Source of the DNA: CAWFSE01 sp963697565
GTDB lineage: Bacteria > Actinomycetota > Actinomycetes > CAVWCF01
NCBI GenBank assembly: GCA_963697565.1
Contig: CAVOOM010000008.1
Location: 682,001-746,000, forward strand
Length of the DNA: 64,000 bases
Direction: 5' to 3'
The notes under the pieces were generated by a model, which saw nothing but the letters and a program-made list of their open reading frames with translations, was not told the origin of the DNA and ran no database searches. Positions 38,680 through 48,512 of the stretch are shown one piece after another; position 1 is the first letter of the stretch, and each line of letters opens with the position of its first letter. A program made the position numbers and the translations under genes.

Positions 38680-41281
38680 ATGGGCCCCCTGCTGGCGTAC
38701 GCGATCGGCGCCGTGGGCGCCGCCGCCGCGCTCGCCTGCCTGCTGAGGGCGAGGCGCGAGCCAGGTGGCGTGCGCGGCGTCTGGGTGATGCTCGCGACGG
38801 CCGCCGGGCTGGACGCGGCGTATGTCGCGGCCTCGGCCCACGGCCCGCCGACCGGGTGGGTCGCGATGCCGCTGCTCCACGTGATCGCGGCGGCGTTCGC
38901 CGTGGTCGCGCTCTTGAGGCTGTCCGACCCTGCCGAGGGGGTGCCCGATCTGCTGCCCGCCGGGCGGCTCGGTCGGCGCGGGCGGCTGGCCATCGAGAGC
39001 GGCGCGGCAGGCCTCGCGTTGGCGCTGATCGTCTGGCAGCTCATCCTGCCGTCGCTGACCGTCGAGGACGGCATCGGGCCGGCCTTCGCGGTCCTGGTGA
39101 TCCCGATGGCCGACGTCGTCGTGGCGTGCGCCGCGGTGCTGGCGCTGGCCAGGGCCAGGCAGGTCACGGTCACCCCGTTCCGGACGCTCCGGGGGGTGGC
39201 CGCCGGATTGGGCCTGCACGCCGCCGGGTCGGGCCTGCTCGGGCTCGGCATCGCGACCAGCTCACCGGTTGTGCTGCCCCTTGCGCTCCTCCTCATCGTC
39301 GCCGGCGACCTGGCGTTGATGGCGGGGGCGCTGCGCCCGGTGGGCGAGCGTGACACCGAACGCGAGCACCGCGGGCGCGAGCGGGCGGCCGTGCTGGCCC
39401 CGGTGGCGCCCCTGGTGCTCGCCGGGGTGCTGTGGGTCGGCGTGGAGTTGGGCGGGATGCCGCTCACGCCGGTCGCCACGGCCCTGGGCATCTGCATGAT
39501 CCTGGTCCTGCTCGCGGGAGCGGTGATCGCCCGGCTGGACAACATGCAGATCGCGCGGCAGCTCGAGGAGCGGGTCAGCGAGCGCACCTTCGACCTGGGG
39601 ACCCGGGAGAAGTGGTTCCGGTCGCTGGTGCAGAACTCCTCCGACATCGTGACGGTTGTCGACGCCCAGGGCGTGATCCGCTACCAGACGCCGTCGATCG
39701 CGCGGATCCTCGGCCATGACCCCGAGGCCCTGATCGGCCGCCGGCTTCGCGACCCTGCTGAAGCCGGGCGACGCGCATGTCCTCGACCAGGTGATGGCCG
39801 CCGCCGCCAAGAACCCCGAAGGGGCGCATGTCGTCGAACTGCTGGTCTGGGCCGCCGACGGACGGTGGCGCTCCTCGGAGGTCCAGGTCACCTCGCTGCT
39901 CGCCGACCCCGACATCCGCGGGGTCATCTTGACGATCCGTGATGTGAGCGAGCGGCGCCGGATGGAGGAGCAGCTGACCCGCCAGGCGTACACCGACGGC
40001 CTCACCGGCCTGGCCAACCGGGCCTTCTTCACCACCCGCGTGGAGCAGGTCCTGGCGGGAGCGCCGCGGGGCACGGTCGGGGTGCTCTTCCTCGATCTGG
40101 ACGGTTTCAAGGCCGTGAACGACGCCCAGGGCCACGCGGTGGGCGATGAGCTGCTGGGGCTCGTCGCCCAGCGCCTTCGCGGCTGCGTCCGCCCAGACGA
40201 CCTGATCGCCCGGCTCGGAGGGGACGAGTTCGCGATCCTGGTCAACGGCCTGGAGGTCGAGCGGGCCGCGCTGTGGGTGGCCCAGCGCGCCCAGCGGGTC
40301 CTGGCCAGCGACTTCCGGATCGGCGGCCGCGCGACGTCGCTCGGCGCATCGACGGGGATCGCCATCAACGACGCGGGCGGAGAGACGGCCGACCAGCTGC
40401 TGCGCAACGCCGACCTGGCGATGTACCGCGCCAAGGCGATGGCGCGGTCGTCGTTCGTGCGCTTTGAGGCGCAGATGCACGACGCCCTCATGCACCGGGT
40501 GGAGGCCGAGAAGGACCTCAGGCGGGCCGCAGCGGCGGGGGACCTGCGACTGCACTACCAACCGCTCGTGGACCTCAGGTCGGGGCGGGTGACCGGGGCT
40601 GAGGCGCTGATGCGCTGGCAGCACCCGACCCGCGGGCTGCTGCCGCCGGACGACTTCATCGCCCTCGCCGAGGAGACCGGGCTGATCCACGAGCTCGGGG
40701 CCTGGGCGCTGGCCGAGAGCGCCCGCCAGGGGGCCGCGTGGCAGGACCACGCCCCGCCCGGAGGGATGTTCCGGATGTCGGTGAACGTCTCCGCCAGCCA
40801 GCTCACCTCGGGGCTGCCGCGGATGGTGCGGGACACCCTCGCGGCGGTCCGGCTGCCGGCGGCGGCGCTCACGCTGGAGATGACCGAGTCCGTGCTGCTC
40901 GAGCGCACCGACGAGGTCACCACCCTGTTCCGCCGGCTCAAGCAGGTGGGCGTGCGGCTGGCGCTGGACGACTTCGGCACCGGGTACTCCTCGCTGTCGT
41001 ACCTGGCGCGCTTCCCGGTGGACGTGTTGAAGATCGACCGGGCGTTCATCGTGGCGATGGGCAGCACCTCCGACCACGCCGAGCTGGCCCGCACCATCGT
41101 GCAGCTGGGCCGCACCCTGAAGCTGGTGACGGTGGCCGAAGGCGTGGAGACCGAGGAGCAGCGAGACCAGCTGGCGGCGATGGGCTGCGACCTGGGGCAG
41201 GGGTACCTCTTCTCGCGGCCGCTGCCCGCCGACGAGCTGGACGCCGTGCTGCGCGGCGGCGCCCTGTTGCCCGCCCCCTGA
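38680..41281 (+). CDS. Membrane sensor with PAS, GGDEF and EAL domains, one frameshift
   Basis: Predicted cyclic-di-GMP turnover protein of about 867 residues. Order: N-terminal block of about eight hydrophobic segments (residues 1-290), a short coiled region, PAS domain (WFRSLVQNSSDIVTVVDAQG, SSEVQVTSLLADPDIRGVI), GGDEF domain (DGLTGLANRAFF, IARLGGDEFAILVNG) and EAL domain (AEALMRWQHP, LTLEMTESVLLE, LDDFGTGYSSLSYLARF, VAEGVETEEQ). Both the GGDEF and EAL signature residues look intact, so either activity is possible. One extra C at about 39754 lies inside PAS. No partner gene adjacent. Confidence 0.9.
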
Positions 41282-41332
41282 CCTGGGGACGGCGGGGACG
41301 GGCGGCCCAGCCCGATCGGGGAGACTGGCCCC

Positions 41333-43354
41333 ATGACCGGGGGCGCAGCGGATGCAGCACCGGACGCCGGCACGGGCGAAGGGCAGCGGGCCGCCGAGGC
41401 ACGATCGACCCCCGACGTGCGCGAGGCGCTCGCCGCCGCGGTCGCAGCGGTGGGTGGCGATGAGCGGCCCGGCCAGATCGAGATGGCGGTGGCGGTCGGC
41501 GACGCCTTCGAGACGGGCGAGCACCTCCTGGTCCAGGCCGGAACCGGCACGGGCAAGTCCCTGGCCTACCTGGTGCCGGCGATCCTGCGGGCGATGGAGA
41601 CCGGCCGCCCGTGCGTGGTCGCGACCGCCACCATCGCCCTCCAGCGCCAGCTGGTCGAGCGCGACCTGCCGCGCGTGGTCGACGCCCTCGCGCCGCTGGC
41701 CGGCCGCCACCCGACGTTCGCGATCCTCAAGGGCCGCCACAACTACGCCTGCCTGCACCGGCTGAACGAGGGTCTGCCACCGGAGGAGGACGAGCCGGCC
41801 GCGCTCTTCGACCCGACCCCCCGCACGGCGCTGGGGCGAGACGTCATCCGCCTGCGGGCCTGGGCCGAGGAGACCGAGACCGGCGACCGGGACGAGCTCG
41901 TGCCCGCTCCGCTGGATCGGGCCTGGCGGTCGGTGTCGGTCACCTCGCACGAGTGCGTGGGCGCGGCCAAGTGCGGCTACGCCGACGCCTGCTTCGCCGA
42001 GGCTGCGCGGGCCCGCTCCCGCGAGGTGGACGTGGTCGTGACCAACCACGCGATGCTCGCCATCGACGCCTTCGCCGGCATCCCGCTGCTCCCCGAGCAC
42101 GACGCCGTGGTCGTCGACGAGGCCCATGAGCTGGTTGACCGGGCGACCGATGCCGTCACCGACGAGCTGACCCAGGCGATGGTCGAGCGCGCGGCCCGGC
42201 GGGCCCGCAAGCACGTCGAGCCGCAGGTGCACGAGGACCTCCTGCTGGCGGCGGAGGCGCTGGGCGAGGCCCTCGCCGAGGCCGACGGCGGCCGGATCGC
42301 GACCCCGCGCGGGGCGCTGTTCGACGCGCTCGTGGCCGTCCGCGACCTCGGCCACGCGGGGTTGTCGGCGTTCGCCGGCAAGGCCCGCGGCGGGGAGTCC
42401 GACGCCGGGGGCGACGCGGAGCGGCAGCAGGCCCGCGCCTCGCTGGAGGAGGTGCACGAGATCGCCGGCCGGATCGTCGCCGCCGGCGAGCACGACGTGC
42501 TGTGGGTCCGCACCAGCGAGCGCAGGCCGCCCATCCTGCACCGCGCCCCGCTCTCGGTGGCCGGGCTGCTTCGCGAGCTGCTGTTCGGCGACCGCGCCGC
42601 CGTGCTCACGAGCGCCACGCTGGAGCTGGGCGGCTCCTTCGACGCCGTGGCCCGCTCGCTTGGGCTCCTCGGCGGCGCCGAGGAGGAGTCGGCTCCGGCC
42701 TGGCGCGGCCTCGATGTCGGCTCGCCGTTCGACTACCCGCGCCAGGGGATCCTGTACGTCGCCCGCGGGCTGCCGCCGCCGGGGCGCAGCGGGCCGAGCC
42801 CGGAGCTGCTGGACGAGCTGGCGGCGCTCATCGAGGCCGCCGGAGGCCGCACGCTGGGGCTGTTCTCCTCCCAGCGGGCGGCGGTGGCCGCGGCCGAGGC
42901 GCTGCGCGAGCGGCTCGACCTGCCGATCTTGTGCCAGGGCGACGATGCGACCGCCGAGCTGGTCAAGCAGTTCGCCGCCGACGCGCAGACCTGCCTGTTC
43001 GGCACCCTGTCGCTGTGGCAGGGCGTCGACGTGCCGGGCGACTCCTGCGCCCTGGTGGCGATCGACCGGATCCCGTTCGCGCCGCCCGACGACCCGCTGC
43101 ACAAGGCCCGGGTGGACGCCGCCGGGCCGGCCGGCTTCATGGCGGTGAGCGTCGCCGACGCGGCCCTGATGCTGGCCCAGGGCGCCGGGCGGCTGATCCG
43201 CTCGCATGAGGACCGCGGGGTGGTGGCGCTGCTCGACTCGCGGGCGGCCACCGCGCGCTACGGGTCGTATCTGCTGCGCTCGCTGCCGCCGTTCTGGCGT
43301 ACCGACGACGGCGAGATCGCCCGGGCGGCGCTGCGCCGGCTGGCGGGGGAGTAG
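41333..43354 (+). CDS. DinG-family ATP-dependent DNA helicase
   Basis: 673-residue XPD/DinG-like superfamily 2 helicase. Walker A QAGTGTGKSLAYLVPA, motif Ia VATATIALQRQLVE, cysteines suited to a 4Fe-4S cluster (HNYACLHRL, SHECVGAAKCGYADACF), DEAH box VVVDEAHELVDR, motifs IV-VI in TLGLFSSQRAAVAAAEAL, LWQGVDVPGDSCALVAIDRIPF and LAQGAGRLIRSHEDRGVVALLDSR. No exonuclease domain. Convergent with lexA, 23 bases away. No SOS box seen upstream. Confidence 0.9.
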   Translation: MTGGAADAAPDAGTGEGQRAAEARSTPDVREALAAAVAAVGGDERPGQIEMAVAVGDAFETGEHLLVQAGTGTGKSLAYLVPAILRAMETGRPCVVATATIALQRQLVERDLPRVVDALAPLAGRHPTFAILKGRHNYACLHRLNEGLPPEEDEPAALFDPTPRTALGRDVIRLRAWAEETETGDRDELVPAPLDRAWRSVSVTSHECVGAAKCGYADACFAEAARARSREVDVVVTNHAMLAIDAFAGIPLLPEHDAVVVDEAHELVDRATDAVTDELTQAMVERAARRARKHVEPQVHEDLLLAAEALGEALAEADGGRIATPRGALFDALVAVRDLGHAGLSAFAGKARGGESDAGGDAERQQARASLEEVHEIAGRIVAAGEHDVLWVRTSERRPPILHRAPLSVAGLLRELLFGDRAAVLTSATLELGGSFDAVARSLGLLGGAEEESAPAWRGLDVGSPFDYPRQGILYVARGLPPPGRSGPSPELLDELAALIEAAGGRTLGLFSSQRAAVAAAEALRERLDLPILCQGDDATAELVKQFAADAQTCLFGTLSLWQGVDVPGDSCALVAIDRIPFAPPDDPLHKARVDAAGPAGFMAVSVADAALMLAQGAGRLIRSHEDRGVVALLDSRAATARYGSYLLRSLPPFWRTDDGEIARAALRRLAGE

Positions 43355-43377
43355 CGCGGGAGGATCGGCGCGGCCGG

Positions 43378-44079
43378 TCAGATCCGGCGCAGCACCGCGG
43401 TGACCCGGCCGAGGATCGTGGCGTGGTCGCCGTCGATCGGGTCGTACTGCGGGTTGTGCGGCAGCAGCCAGATGTGGCCGTTCTTGCGCTTGTACGTCTT
43501 GACCGTGGCCTCGCCGTCGAGCATGGCGGCGACGATCTCGCCGTTGTCGGCGACCGACTGCTGGCGCACCACGACCCAGTCGCCGTCGCAGATCGCCGCG
43601 TCGACCATCGAGTCGCCCTGGACCTGGAGCAGGAAGAGGGTGCCCTCGCCGACGAGCTGCTTGGGCAGCGGGAAGACATCCTCGACGGCCTGCTCGGCCA
43701 GGATCGGCCCGCCGGCGGCGATCCGGCCCACGAGCGGGACGTACGACGGCTGCGGGCGCTCGTCACCGGAGCCGGTGGGGTCGACCCACTCCTCGCCCTC
43801 GGTGGGCAGCACCTCGATCGCGCGCGGGCGGTTCGGGTCGCGTCGCAGGTAGCCCTTGCGCTCGAGGGCGCTCAGCTGGTGGGCGACGCTGCTGGGGCTG
43901 GTGAGGCCGACGGCCTCGCCGATCTCGCGCATGCTCGGGGGGTAGCCCTTGCGCTCGACGGCGTCACGGATCACCTCGAGGACGCGGCGCTGGCGGGCGG
44001 TGAGCCCGTCATGGCCGGCCGGGCCGTCGGGCAGCTCGGCGACATTGTCAGTCAGCTGGTCGGCGTTCGGGTCGGACAT
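43378..44079 (-). CDS. lexA: SOS repressor LexA
   Basis: 233 residues from the ATG at 44079, chosen because AGGAGG lies just ahead of it. N-terminal winged helix ([41 protein letters not shown]), the Ala-Gly self-cleavage site in [12 protein letters not shown], catalytic Ser in [11 protein letters not shown] and Lys in ATVKTYKR. Represses itself, the divergent LysM gene, recA and the DUF222-HNH gene by the boxes described here. Confidence 0.97.
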   Translation of the reverse strand: MSDPNADQLTDNVAELPDGPAGHDGLTARQRRVLEVIRDAVERKGYPPSMREIGEAVGLTSPSSVAHQLSALERKGYLRRDPNRPRAIEVLPTEGEEWVDPTGSGDERPQPSYVPLVGRIAAGGPILAEQAVEDVFPLPKQLVGEGTLFLLQVQGDSMVDAAICDGDWVVVRQQSVADNGEIVAAMLDGEATVKTYKRKNGHIWLLPHNPQYDPIDGDHATILGRVTAVLRRI

Positions 44080-44260
44080 GGGTCCTCCTGAGGTCTGGTG
44101 CCGCGGGTCCTGAGGGTCGAACTGGGTCGTGCCGGTTGGACTGTCGGACCCCCCAGGCACTGTGGGTGGTGTCGCCGCAGCGGGCTCGCGCACCGGGTGC
44201 GCTGCGACGTGGACGCCACCGGAGGGCCTCCGGGATCACGGTCACGATATCGGGGGTCGG

Positions 44261-44284
44261 ACAGATGTTTCAAACATCTGTTCG
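44261..44284. promoter_or_regulatory. lexA operator: LexA box embedded in a perfect 10-bp inverted repeat
   Basis: CAAACATCTGTTCG at 44271-44284 differs from CGAAC-N4-GTTCG by one base. It overlaps a perfect inverted repeat, ACAGATGTTT-C-AAACATCTGT, at 44261-44281. On the minus strand TTGAAA (44268-44273) and TATCGT (44244-44249) with 18-bp spacing fit a lexA promoter, so the repressor would sit on its -35. The role of the longer repeat is unknown. Confidence 0.65.
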
Positions 44285-44322
44285 AAGTGTCGTGGACTTT
44301 CCGGGTCCTCCGGTGGTACAAC

Positions 44323-44354
44323 TCGTACACGCGTTCGATCGTACACCCGTTCGA
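44323..44354 (+). promoter_or_regulatory. Tandem abutting LexA boxes upstream of the LysM gene
   Basis: Two 16-mers stand end to end: TCGTACACGCGTTCGA (44323-44338) and TCGTACACCCGTTCGA (44339-44354), differing at one position. Each matches TCGAAC-N4-GTTCGA apart from one T for A. A promoter with TGGACT at 44293-44298 and TACAAC at 44317-44322 (18 bp apart) would start transcription inside the first box. Confidence 0.75.
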
Positions 44355-44391
44355 CCCGGATCTGACGGGGTTCCCGTCGCAGGAGGCAGTC

Positions 44392-44709
44392 ATGGCCAGC
44401 ACCATCGAGCAGCACGCAGCGCCGATCCGGCTCACCAGGCGCGGGCGGGTCGTGGTCCGGCTGGTGCTGCTCGCCGTGCTGACGCTGCTGGTGGTGGCGT
44501 TCTCACTGGGGCGGCTGGCGGGGTCGGCCCAGGCCGGCGACGGCAGCGAGACCACGGCCGTGGTGGTGCAGCCGGGCGACACGCTGTGGGAGATCGCCCG
44601 GGCCGCCGACCCCGCGGCCGACCCGCGCGACACCATCGACGCGATCGCCGAGCTCAACGGCCTGGCCGGCCCGATCGTGCCCGGCCAGCAGCTGCTCATC
44701 CCCGCCTGA
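44392..44709 (+). CDS. SOS-linked LysM membrane protein (Rv2719c/ChiZ-like, probable division inhibitor)
   Basis: 105 residues: short basic N-terminus, one transmembrane helix (LVLLAVLTLLVVAFSLG, about 25-43), then an external LysM domain (VVVQPGDTLWEIARAA, IDAIAELNGLAGPIVPGQQLLIP). In mycobacteria the gene divergent from lexA encodes ChiZ, and in corynebacteria DivS; both slow division during SOS. Same position here, with AGGAGG before the ATG and tandem LexA boxes. The hydrolase part of ChiZ is not obvious in this short version, so I infer function from position and layout. Confidence 0.88.
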   Translation: MASTIEQHAAPIRLTRRGRVVVRLVLLAVLTLLVVAFSLGRLAGSAQAGDGSETTAVVVQPGDTLWEIARAADPAADPRDTIDAIAELNGLAGPIVPGQQLLIPA

Positions 44710-45007
44710 GCGACCGCTGGCTGGGCTCGCGGAGGCCCGCGACACGCCGCCGGTCGGTCCCGGCGCCGCGCTGACCTGCGGTGACACGCCCGCCGCGCGC
44801 GACACGCCGCGAACCTTGAACCGCTACTTGCCAGCACCAGGCCCCGAGGCTACGGTTCCCCCACATCTAGTAGTTACACCGCTGTAAGTCATCCACAGGT
44901 TGTGGTCCCCGGGGCACAGGTTCTCCCCAGGACATCCCCAGGGTGGTCCACAGCGTCGGTCCGCAGCGAGGCCCCATCCGGGCCCCGGAGCCCGAGAGGA
45001 GCCGCTC
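44710..45007 (+). promoter_or_regulatory. nrdR-nrdJ upstream region with inverted repeats and a possible NrdR site
   Basis: No gene. Contains TTACA-CCGC-TGTAA (44874-44887) and CCACA-GGT-TGTGG (44893-44905) inverted repeats. CACATCTAGTAG (44862-44873) read on the minus strand, CTACTAGATGTG, loosely resembles actinobacterial NrdR boxes, which contain AGATGT. Several TCCACA/CCCCAG words from 44890 on look like degenerate DnaA boxes. Three copies of GACACGCC lie at 44741, 44783 and 44801. Assignments are tentative. Confidence 0.35.
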
Positions 45008-45505
45008 GTGCACTGCCCGTTCTGCCGTCACGACGACTCCCGGGTCATCGACTCGCGTACGGCCGACGACGGCGCCGCGATCCGCCGCCGCCGTCAGTGC
45101 CCGGCCTGCCAGCGCCGCTTCACCACCGTCGAGGTGGCCAGCCTGGTCGTGGTCAAGCGCTCCGGGGCCACCGAGCCGTTCAGCCGCGCCAAGGTCGTCG
45201 CCGGCGTCCGCAAGGCCTGCCAGGGCCGCCCGGTCACCGAGGACGACCTCGCGGTGCTCGCCCAGCGCGTCGAGGACGCCGTCCGGGGCGCCGGCTCGGC
45301 CGAGGTCGACGCCCACGACGTCGGCCTGGCGATCCTCGGCCCGTTGCGCGAGCTCGACGAGATCGCCTACCTGCGCTTCGCCAGCGTCTACCGCGCCTTT
45401 GAGTCCCTGGAGGACTTCGAGGCCGAGATCGCGCTGCTGCGCGCCGAACACGAGCCCCTGGGGGTCGAGCCCGCCGTCGAGGGGGCCGGCGCCAACCCGC
45501 CGTAA
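45008..45505 (+). CDS. nrdR: Transcriptional repressor NrdR
   Basis: ATP/dATP-sensing repressor of ribonucleotide reductase genes. N-terminal zinc ribbon with two Cys pairs ([16 protein letters not shown]) and the ATP-cone ([21 protein letters not shown], then [14 protein letters not shown]). 165 residues from GTG 45008 with GAGAGGA upstream. Directly followed by its presumed target nrdJ. Confidence 0.96.
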   Translation: MHCPFCRHDDSRVIDSRTADDGAAIRRRRQCPACQRRFTTVEVASLVVVKRSGATEPFSRAKVVAGVRKACQGRPVTEDDLAVLAQRVEDAVRGAGSAEVDAHDVGLAILGPLRELDEIAYLRFASVYRAFESLEDFEAEIALLRAEHEPLGVEPAVEGAGANPP

Positions 45506-45629
45506 TCCCGCTGAGCCCGCACCACCCGCCCGACCCGACACGCCAACCCATCAGACCCTCAACACCCGCCGCCGGAGGGGAAGCCGGCGCCCGCGGACGA
45601 TGTTGAACAAGCGGAGGAGGACCGCACCC

Positions 45630-48512
45630 ATGACCGAAACGGTCGACAGCACCCCGAACGCCGGATCCGGCGCGAAGCCGAGCCAGGGCAAGCGCCCCGT
45701 GGTGGTGCGCAAGGGCCTGAGCCTGGAGCGCCTCTACACGACCGCGGGCGTGCACCCGTACGACGAGGTGACCTGGGAGCGCCGCGATGTCGTCCAGACC
45801 AACTGGAAGACCGGCGAGACCGTCTTCGAGCAGCGGGCCGTGGAGTTCCCGGACTTCTGGAGCGTCAACGCCTCGACCATCGTCACCACCAAGTACTTCC
45901 GCGGCGCGGTCGGCACCGACGTCCGCGAGTGGAGCCTGCGCCAGCTGATCGACCGGGTCGTGCTGACCTACACCAAGGCGGGCAAGGAGCACGGCTACTT
46001 CGCCACCGACGCCGACGCCGAGGTCTTCGAGCACGAGATCACCTGGATGCTGCTGCACCAGGTGTTCAGCTTCAACAGCCCGGTCTGGTTCAACGTCGGC
46101 ACGCCGTCGCCGCAGCAGGTCAGCGCCTGCTTCATCTTGTCCGTCGACGACACGATGGACTCGATCCTCAACTGGTACCGCGAGGAGGGGATGATCTTCA
46201 AGGGCGGCTCCGGCGCCGGCCTCAACCTCTCCCGGATCCGCTCGTCCAAGGAGCTGCTGTCCTCCGGCGGCACCGCCAGCGGCCCGGTCTCCTTCATGCG
46301 CGGCGCCGACGCCTCCGCGGGCACCATCAAGTCGGGCGGCGCCACCCGCCGCGCGGCGAAGATGGTCGTGCTCGACGTCGACCACCCCGACATCGAGGAG
46401 TTCGTCGAGACCAAGGCGCGCGAGGAGGACAAGATCCGCGCGCTGCGCGACGCCGGCTACGACATGGACCTCGGCGGCAAGGACATCACCAGCGTCCAGT
46501 ACCAGAACGCCAACAACTCCGTGCGGGTCACCGACGAGTTCATGCGCGCGGTCGAGGCCGGCGGGTCGTTCGGCCTGCGGGCCCGCGCCACGGGCGAGGT
46601 CATCGAGACCGTCGACGCCCGCGGCCTGTTCGAGAAGATCGCGCACGCCGCCTGGCTGTGCGCCGACCCCGGCATCCAGTACGACGACACGATCAACGAC
46701 TGGCACACCAACCCCGAGACCGGCCGGATCACCGCGTCCAACCCGTGCTCGGAGTACATGAGCCTGGACAACTCCTCCTGCAACCTGGCCAGCCTCAACC
46801 TGCTCAAGTTCCTCAAGGTCGACGACACCTTCGACGCGGTGACCTTCGCCAAGGCCGTCGAGCTGATCATCACCGCGATGGACATCTCGATCTGCTTCGC
46901 GGACTTCCCGACCGAGTCGATCGGCGACACCACCCGCAAGTACCGCCAGCTCGGCATCGGCTACGCCAACCTCGGCGCGCTGCTCATGGCCTCGGGCCTG
47001 GCGTACGACAGCGACGCCGGCCGCGCGCTGGCCGCGTCCATCACCTCCCTGATGACCGGCACCGCCTACAAGCGCTCCGCCGAGCTGGCCGGGGTCGTGG
47101 GGCCGTACGAGGGCTTCGCCCGCAACGCCGAGGCGCACGCGCGCGTCATGCGCAAGCACGCCGCCGCCAACGACGCGGTGCGCACGCACTCGTCGCTGGA
47201 CAAGGACGTCCAGCGCCTGGCGACCAAGGCGTGGTCGGACGGCATCAAGATCGGCGAGAAGAACGGCTGGCGCAACGCCCAGGCCTCGGTCCTGGCGCCC
47301 ACCGGCACCATCGGCTTCATGATGGATTGCGACACCACCGGCATCGAGCCGGACTTCTCGCTGGTGAAGTTCAAGAAGCTCGTCGGCGGCGGCTCGATGC
47401 AGATCGTCAACCAGACGATCCCGCGGGCGCTGCACAAGCTCGGCTACACCGAGGAGACCATCGAGGCGATCGTCGAGCACATCGCCGAGCACGGCCACGT
47501 GATCGACGCCCCGGGCCTGCGGCCCGAGCACTACGACGTGTTCGACTGCGCGATGGGCGCCCGCTCGATCGAGGCCATGGGCCACGTGCGGATGATGGCG
47601 GCCTGCCAGCCGTTCCTGTCCGGCGCGATCTCCAAGACGGTCAACCTGCCCGAGACCGCCACGGTCGAGGAGATCGAGGACGTCTACCTGCAGGGCTGGA
47701 AGCTCGGCCTCAAGGCGCTCGCGGTCTACCGCGACAACTGCAAGGTCGGCCAGCCGCTCAGCGACGCCAAGGCCAAGTCGGCCGACGCGCCCGCCGCGAC
47801 GGTGGTCGTCGAGCACAAGCCGACCCGCAAGCGGCTGCCGAAGAAGCGCCCGAGCCAGACGGTCTCCTTCAGCGTCGGCGGCGCCGAGGGCTACCTCACG
47901 GCCGGCTCCTACCCCGACGACGGCCTCGGCGAGGTCTTCCTCAAGCTCGGCAAGCAGGGCTCGACCCTGGCCGGGGTGATGGACGCCTTCTCGATCGCGG
48001 TGTCGATCGCCATCCAGTACGGCGTGCCGCTCGACGCGTTCGTCTCGAAGTTCGTCAACATGCGCTTCGAGCCGGCCGGCCTCACCGACGACCCCGACAT
48101 CCGGATGGCGCAGTCGGTGATGGACTACATCTTCCGCCGCCTCGCCCTGGACTACCTGCCCTTCGACGAGCGGTCGGCCCTGGGCATCTACACCGCCGAG
48201 GAGCGCCAGCGCCAGCTCGAGACCGGCTCGTACGAGGCCAGCGAGCCGGAGGACTTCGAGACGCTGTCGCAGTCGGCCCCCGTCGCCGAGGGCACCATCT
48301 CGGCCGCCGCGGCCGAGGCGTCGGTGGCCTCGACCCCGATCCACATCGAGGCGCCCGCGCCAGCCGGCGTGCACTCCTCGGCCGAGTTGATGGACCGGTT
48401 GCAGGGCACCGCCTCCGACGCCCCGATGTGCATGACCTGCGGGGTCAAGATGCGCCCCGCTGGCTCCTGCTACGTCTGCGAGGGCTGCGGCAGCACCAGC
48501 GGCTGCAGCTGA
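45630..48512 (+). CDS. nrdJ: Vitamin B12-dependent ribonucleotide reductase (class II)
   Basis: Adenosylcobalamin-dependent reductase making deoxynucleotides with or without oxygen. 960 residues. Seen: FSFNSPVWFNVGTPSPQQVSA, FKGGSGAGLNLSRIRS, active-site region NPCSEYMSLDNSSCNLASLNL-type segment near 46740-46800, LAPTGTIGFMMDCDTTGIEPD, and a C-terminal cysteine tail (MCMTCGVKMRP, CYVCEGCGSTSGC) that carries electrons to the active site. ATG 45630 has GGAGGAGG nine bases ahead. I saw no cobalamin riboswitch in the 124 bases upstream. Confidence 0.97.
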   Translation: MTETVDSTPNAGSGAKPSQGKRPVVVRKGLSLERLYTTAGVHPYDEVTWERRDVVQTNWKTGETVFEQRAVEFPDFWSVNASTIVTTKYFRGAVGTDVREWSLRQLIDRVVLTYTKAGKEHGYFATDADAEVFEHEITWMLLHQVFSFNSPVWFNVGTPSPQQVSACFILSVDDTMDSILNWYREEGMIFKGGSGAGLNLSRIRSSKELLSSGGTASGPVSFMRGADASAGTIKSGGATRRAAKMVVLDVDHPDIEEFVETKAREEDKIRALRDAGYDMDLGGKDITSVQYQNANNSVRVTDEFMRAVEAGGSFGLRARATGEVIETVDARGLFEKIAHAAWLCADPGIQYDDTINDWHTNPETGRITASNPCSEYMSLDNSSCNLASLNLLKFLKVDDTFDAVTFAKAVELIITAMDISICFADFPTESIGDTTRKYRQLGIGYANLGALLMASGLAYDSDAGRALAASITSLMTGTAYKRSAELAGVVGPYEGFARNAEAHARVMRKHAAANDAVRTHSSLDKDVQRLATKAWSDGIKIGEKNGWRNAQASVLAPTGTIGFMMDCDTTGIEPDFSLVKFKKLVGGGSMQIVNQTIPRALHKLGYTEETIEAIVEHIAEHGHVIDAPGLRPEHYDVFDCAMGARSIEAMGHVRMMAACQPFLSGAISKTVNLPETATVEEIEDVYLQGWKLGLKALAVYRDNCKVGQPLSDAKAKSADAPAATVVVEHKPTRKRLPKKRPSQTVSFSVGGAEGYLTAGSYPDDGLGEVFLKLGKQGSTLAGVMDAFSIAVSIAIQYGVPLDAFVSKFVNMRFEPAGLTDDPDIRMAQSVMDYIFRRLALDYLPFDERSALGIYTAEERQRQLETGSYEASEPEDFETLSQSAPVAEGTISAAAAEASVASTPIHIEAPAPAGVHSSAELMDRLQGTASDAPMCMTCGVKMRPAGSCYVCEGCGSTSGCS

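Noticed and set aside
45506..45629. Cobalamin riboswitch before the B12-dependent nrdJ
   Set aside because: A GGGGAAGCCGGCGC word recalls the riboswitch core, but the conserved B12-box (GCCACTG type) and the rest of the fold are not present in this short gap.
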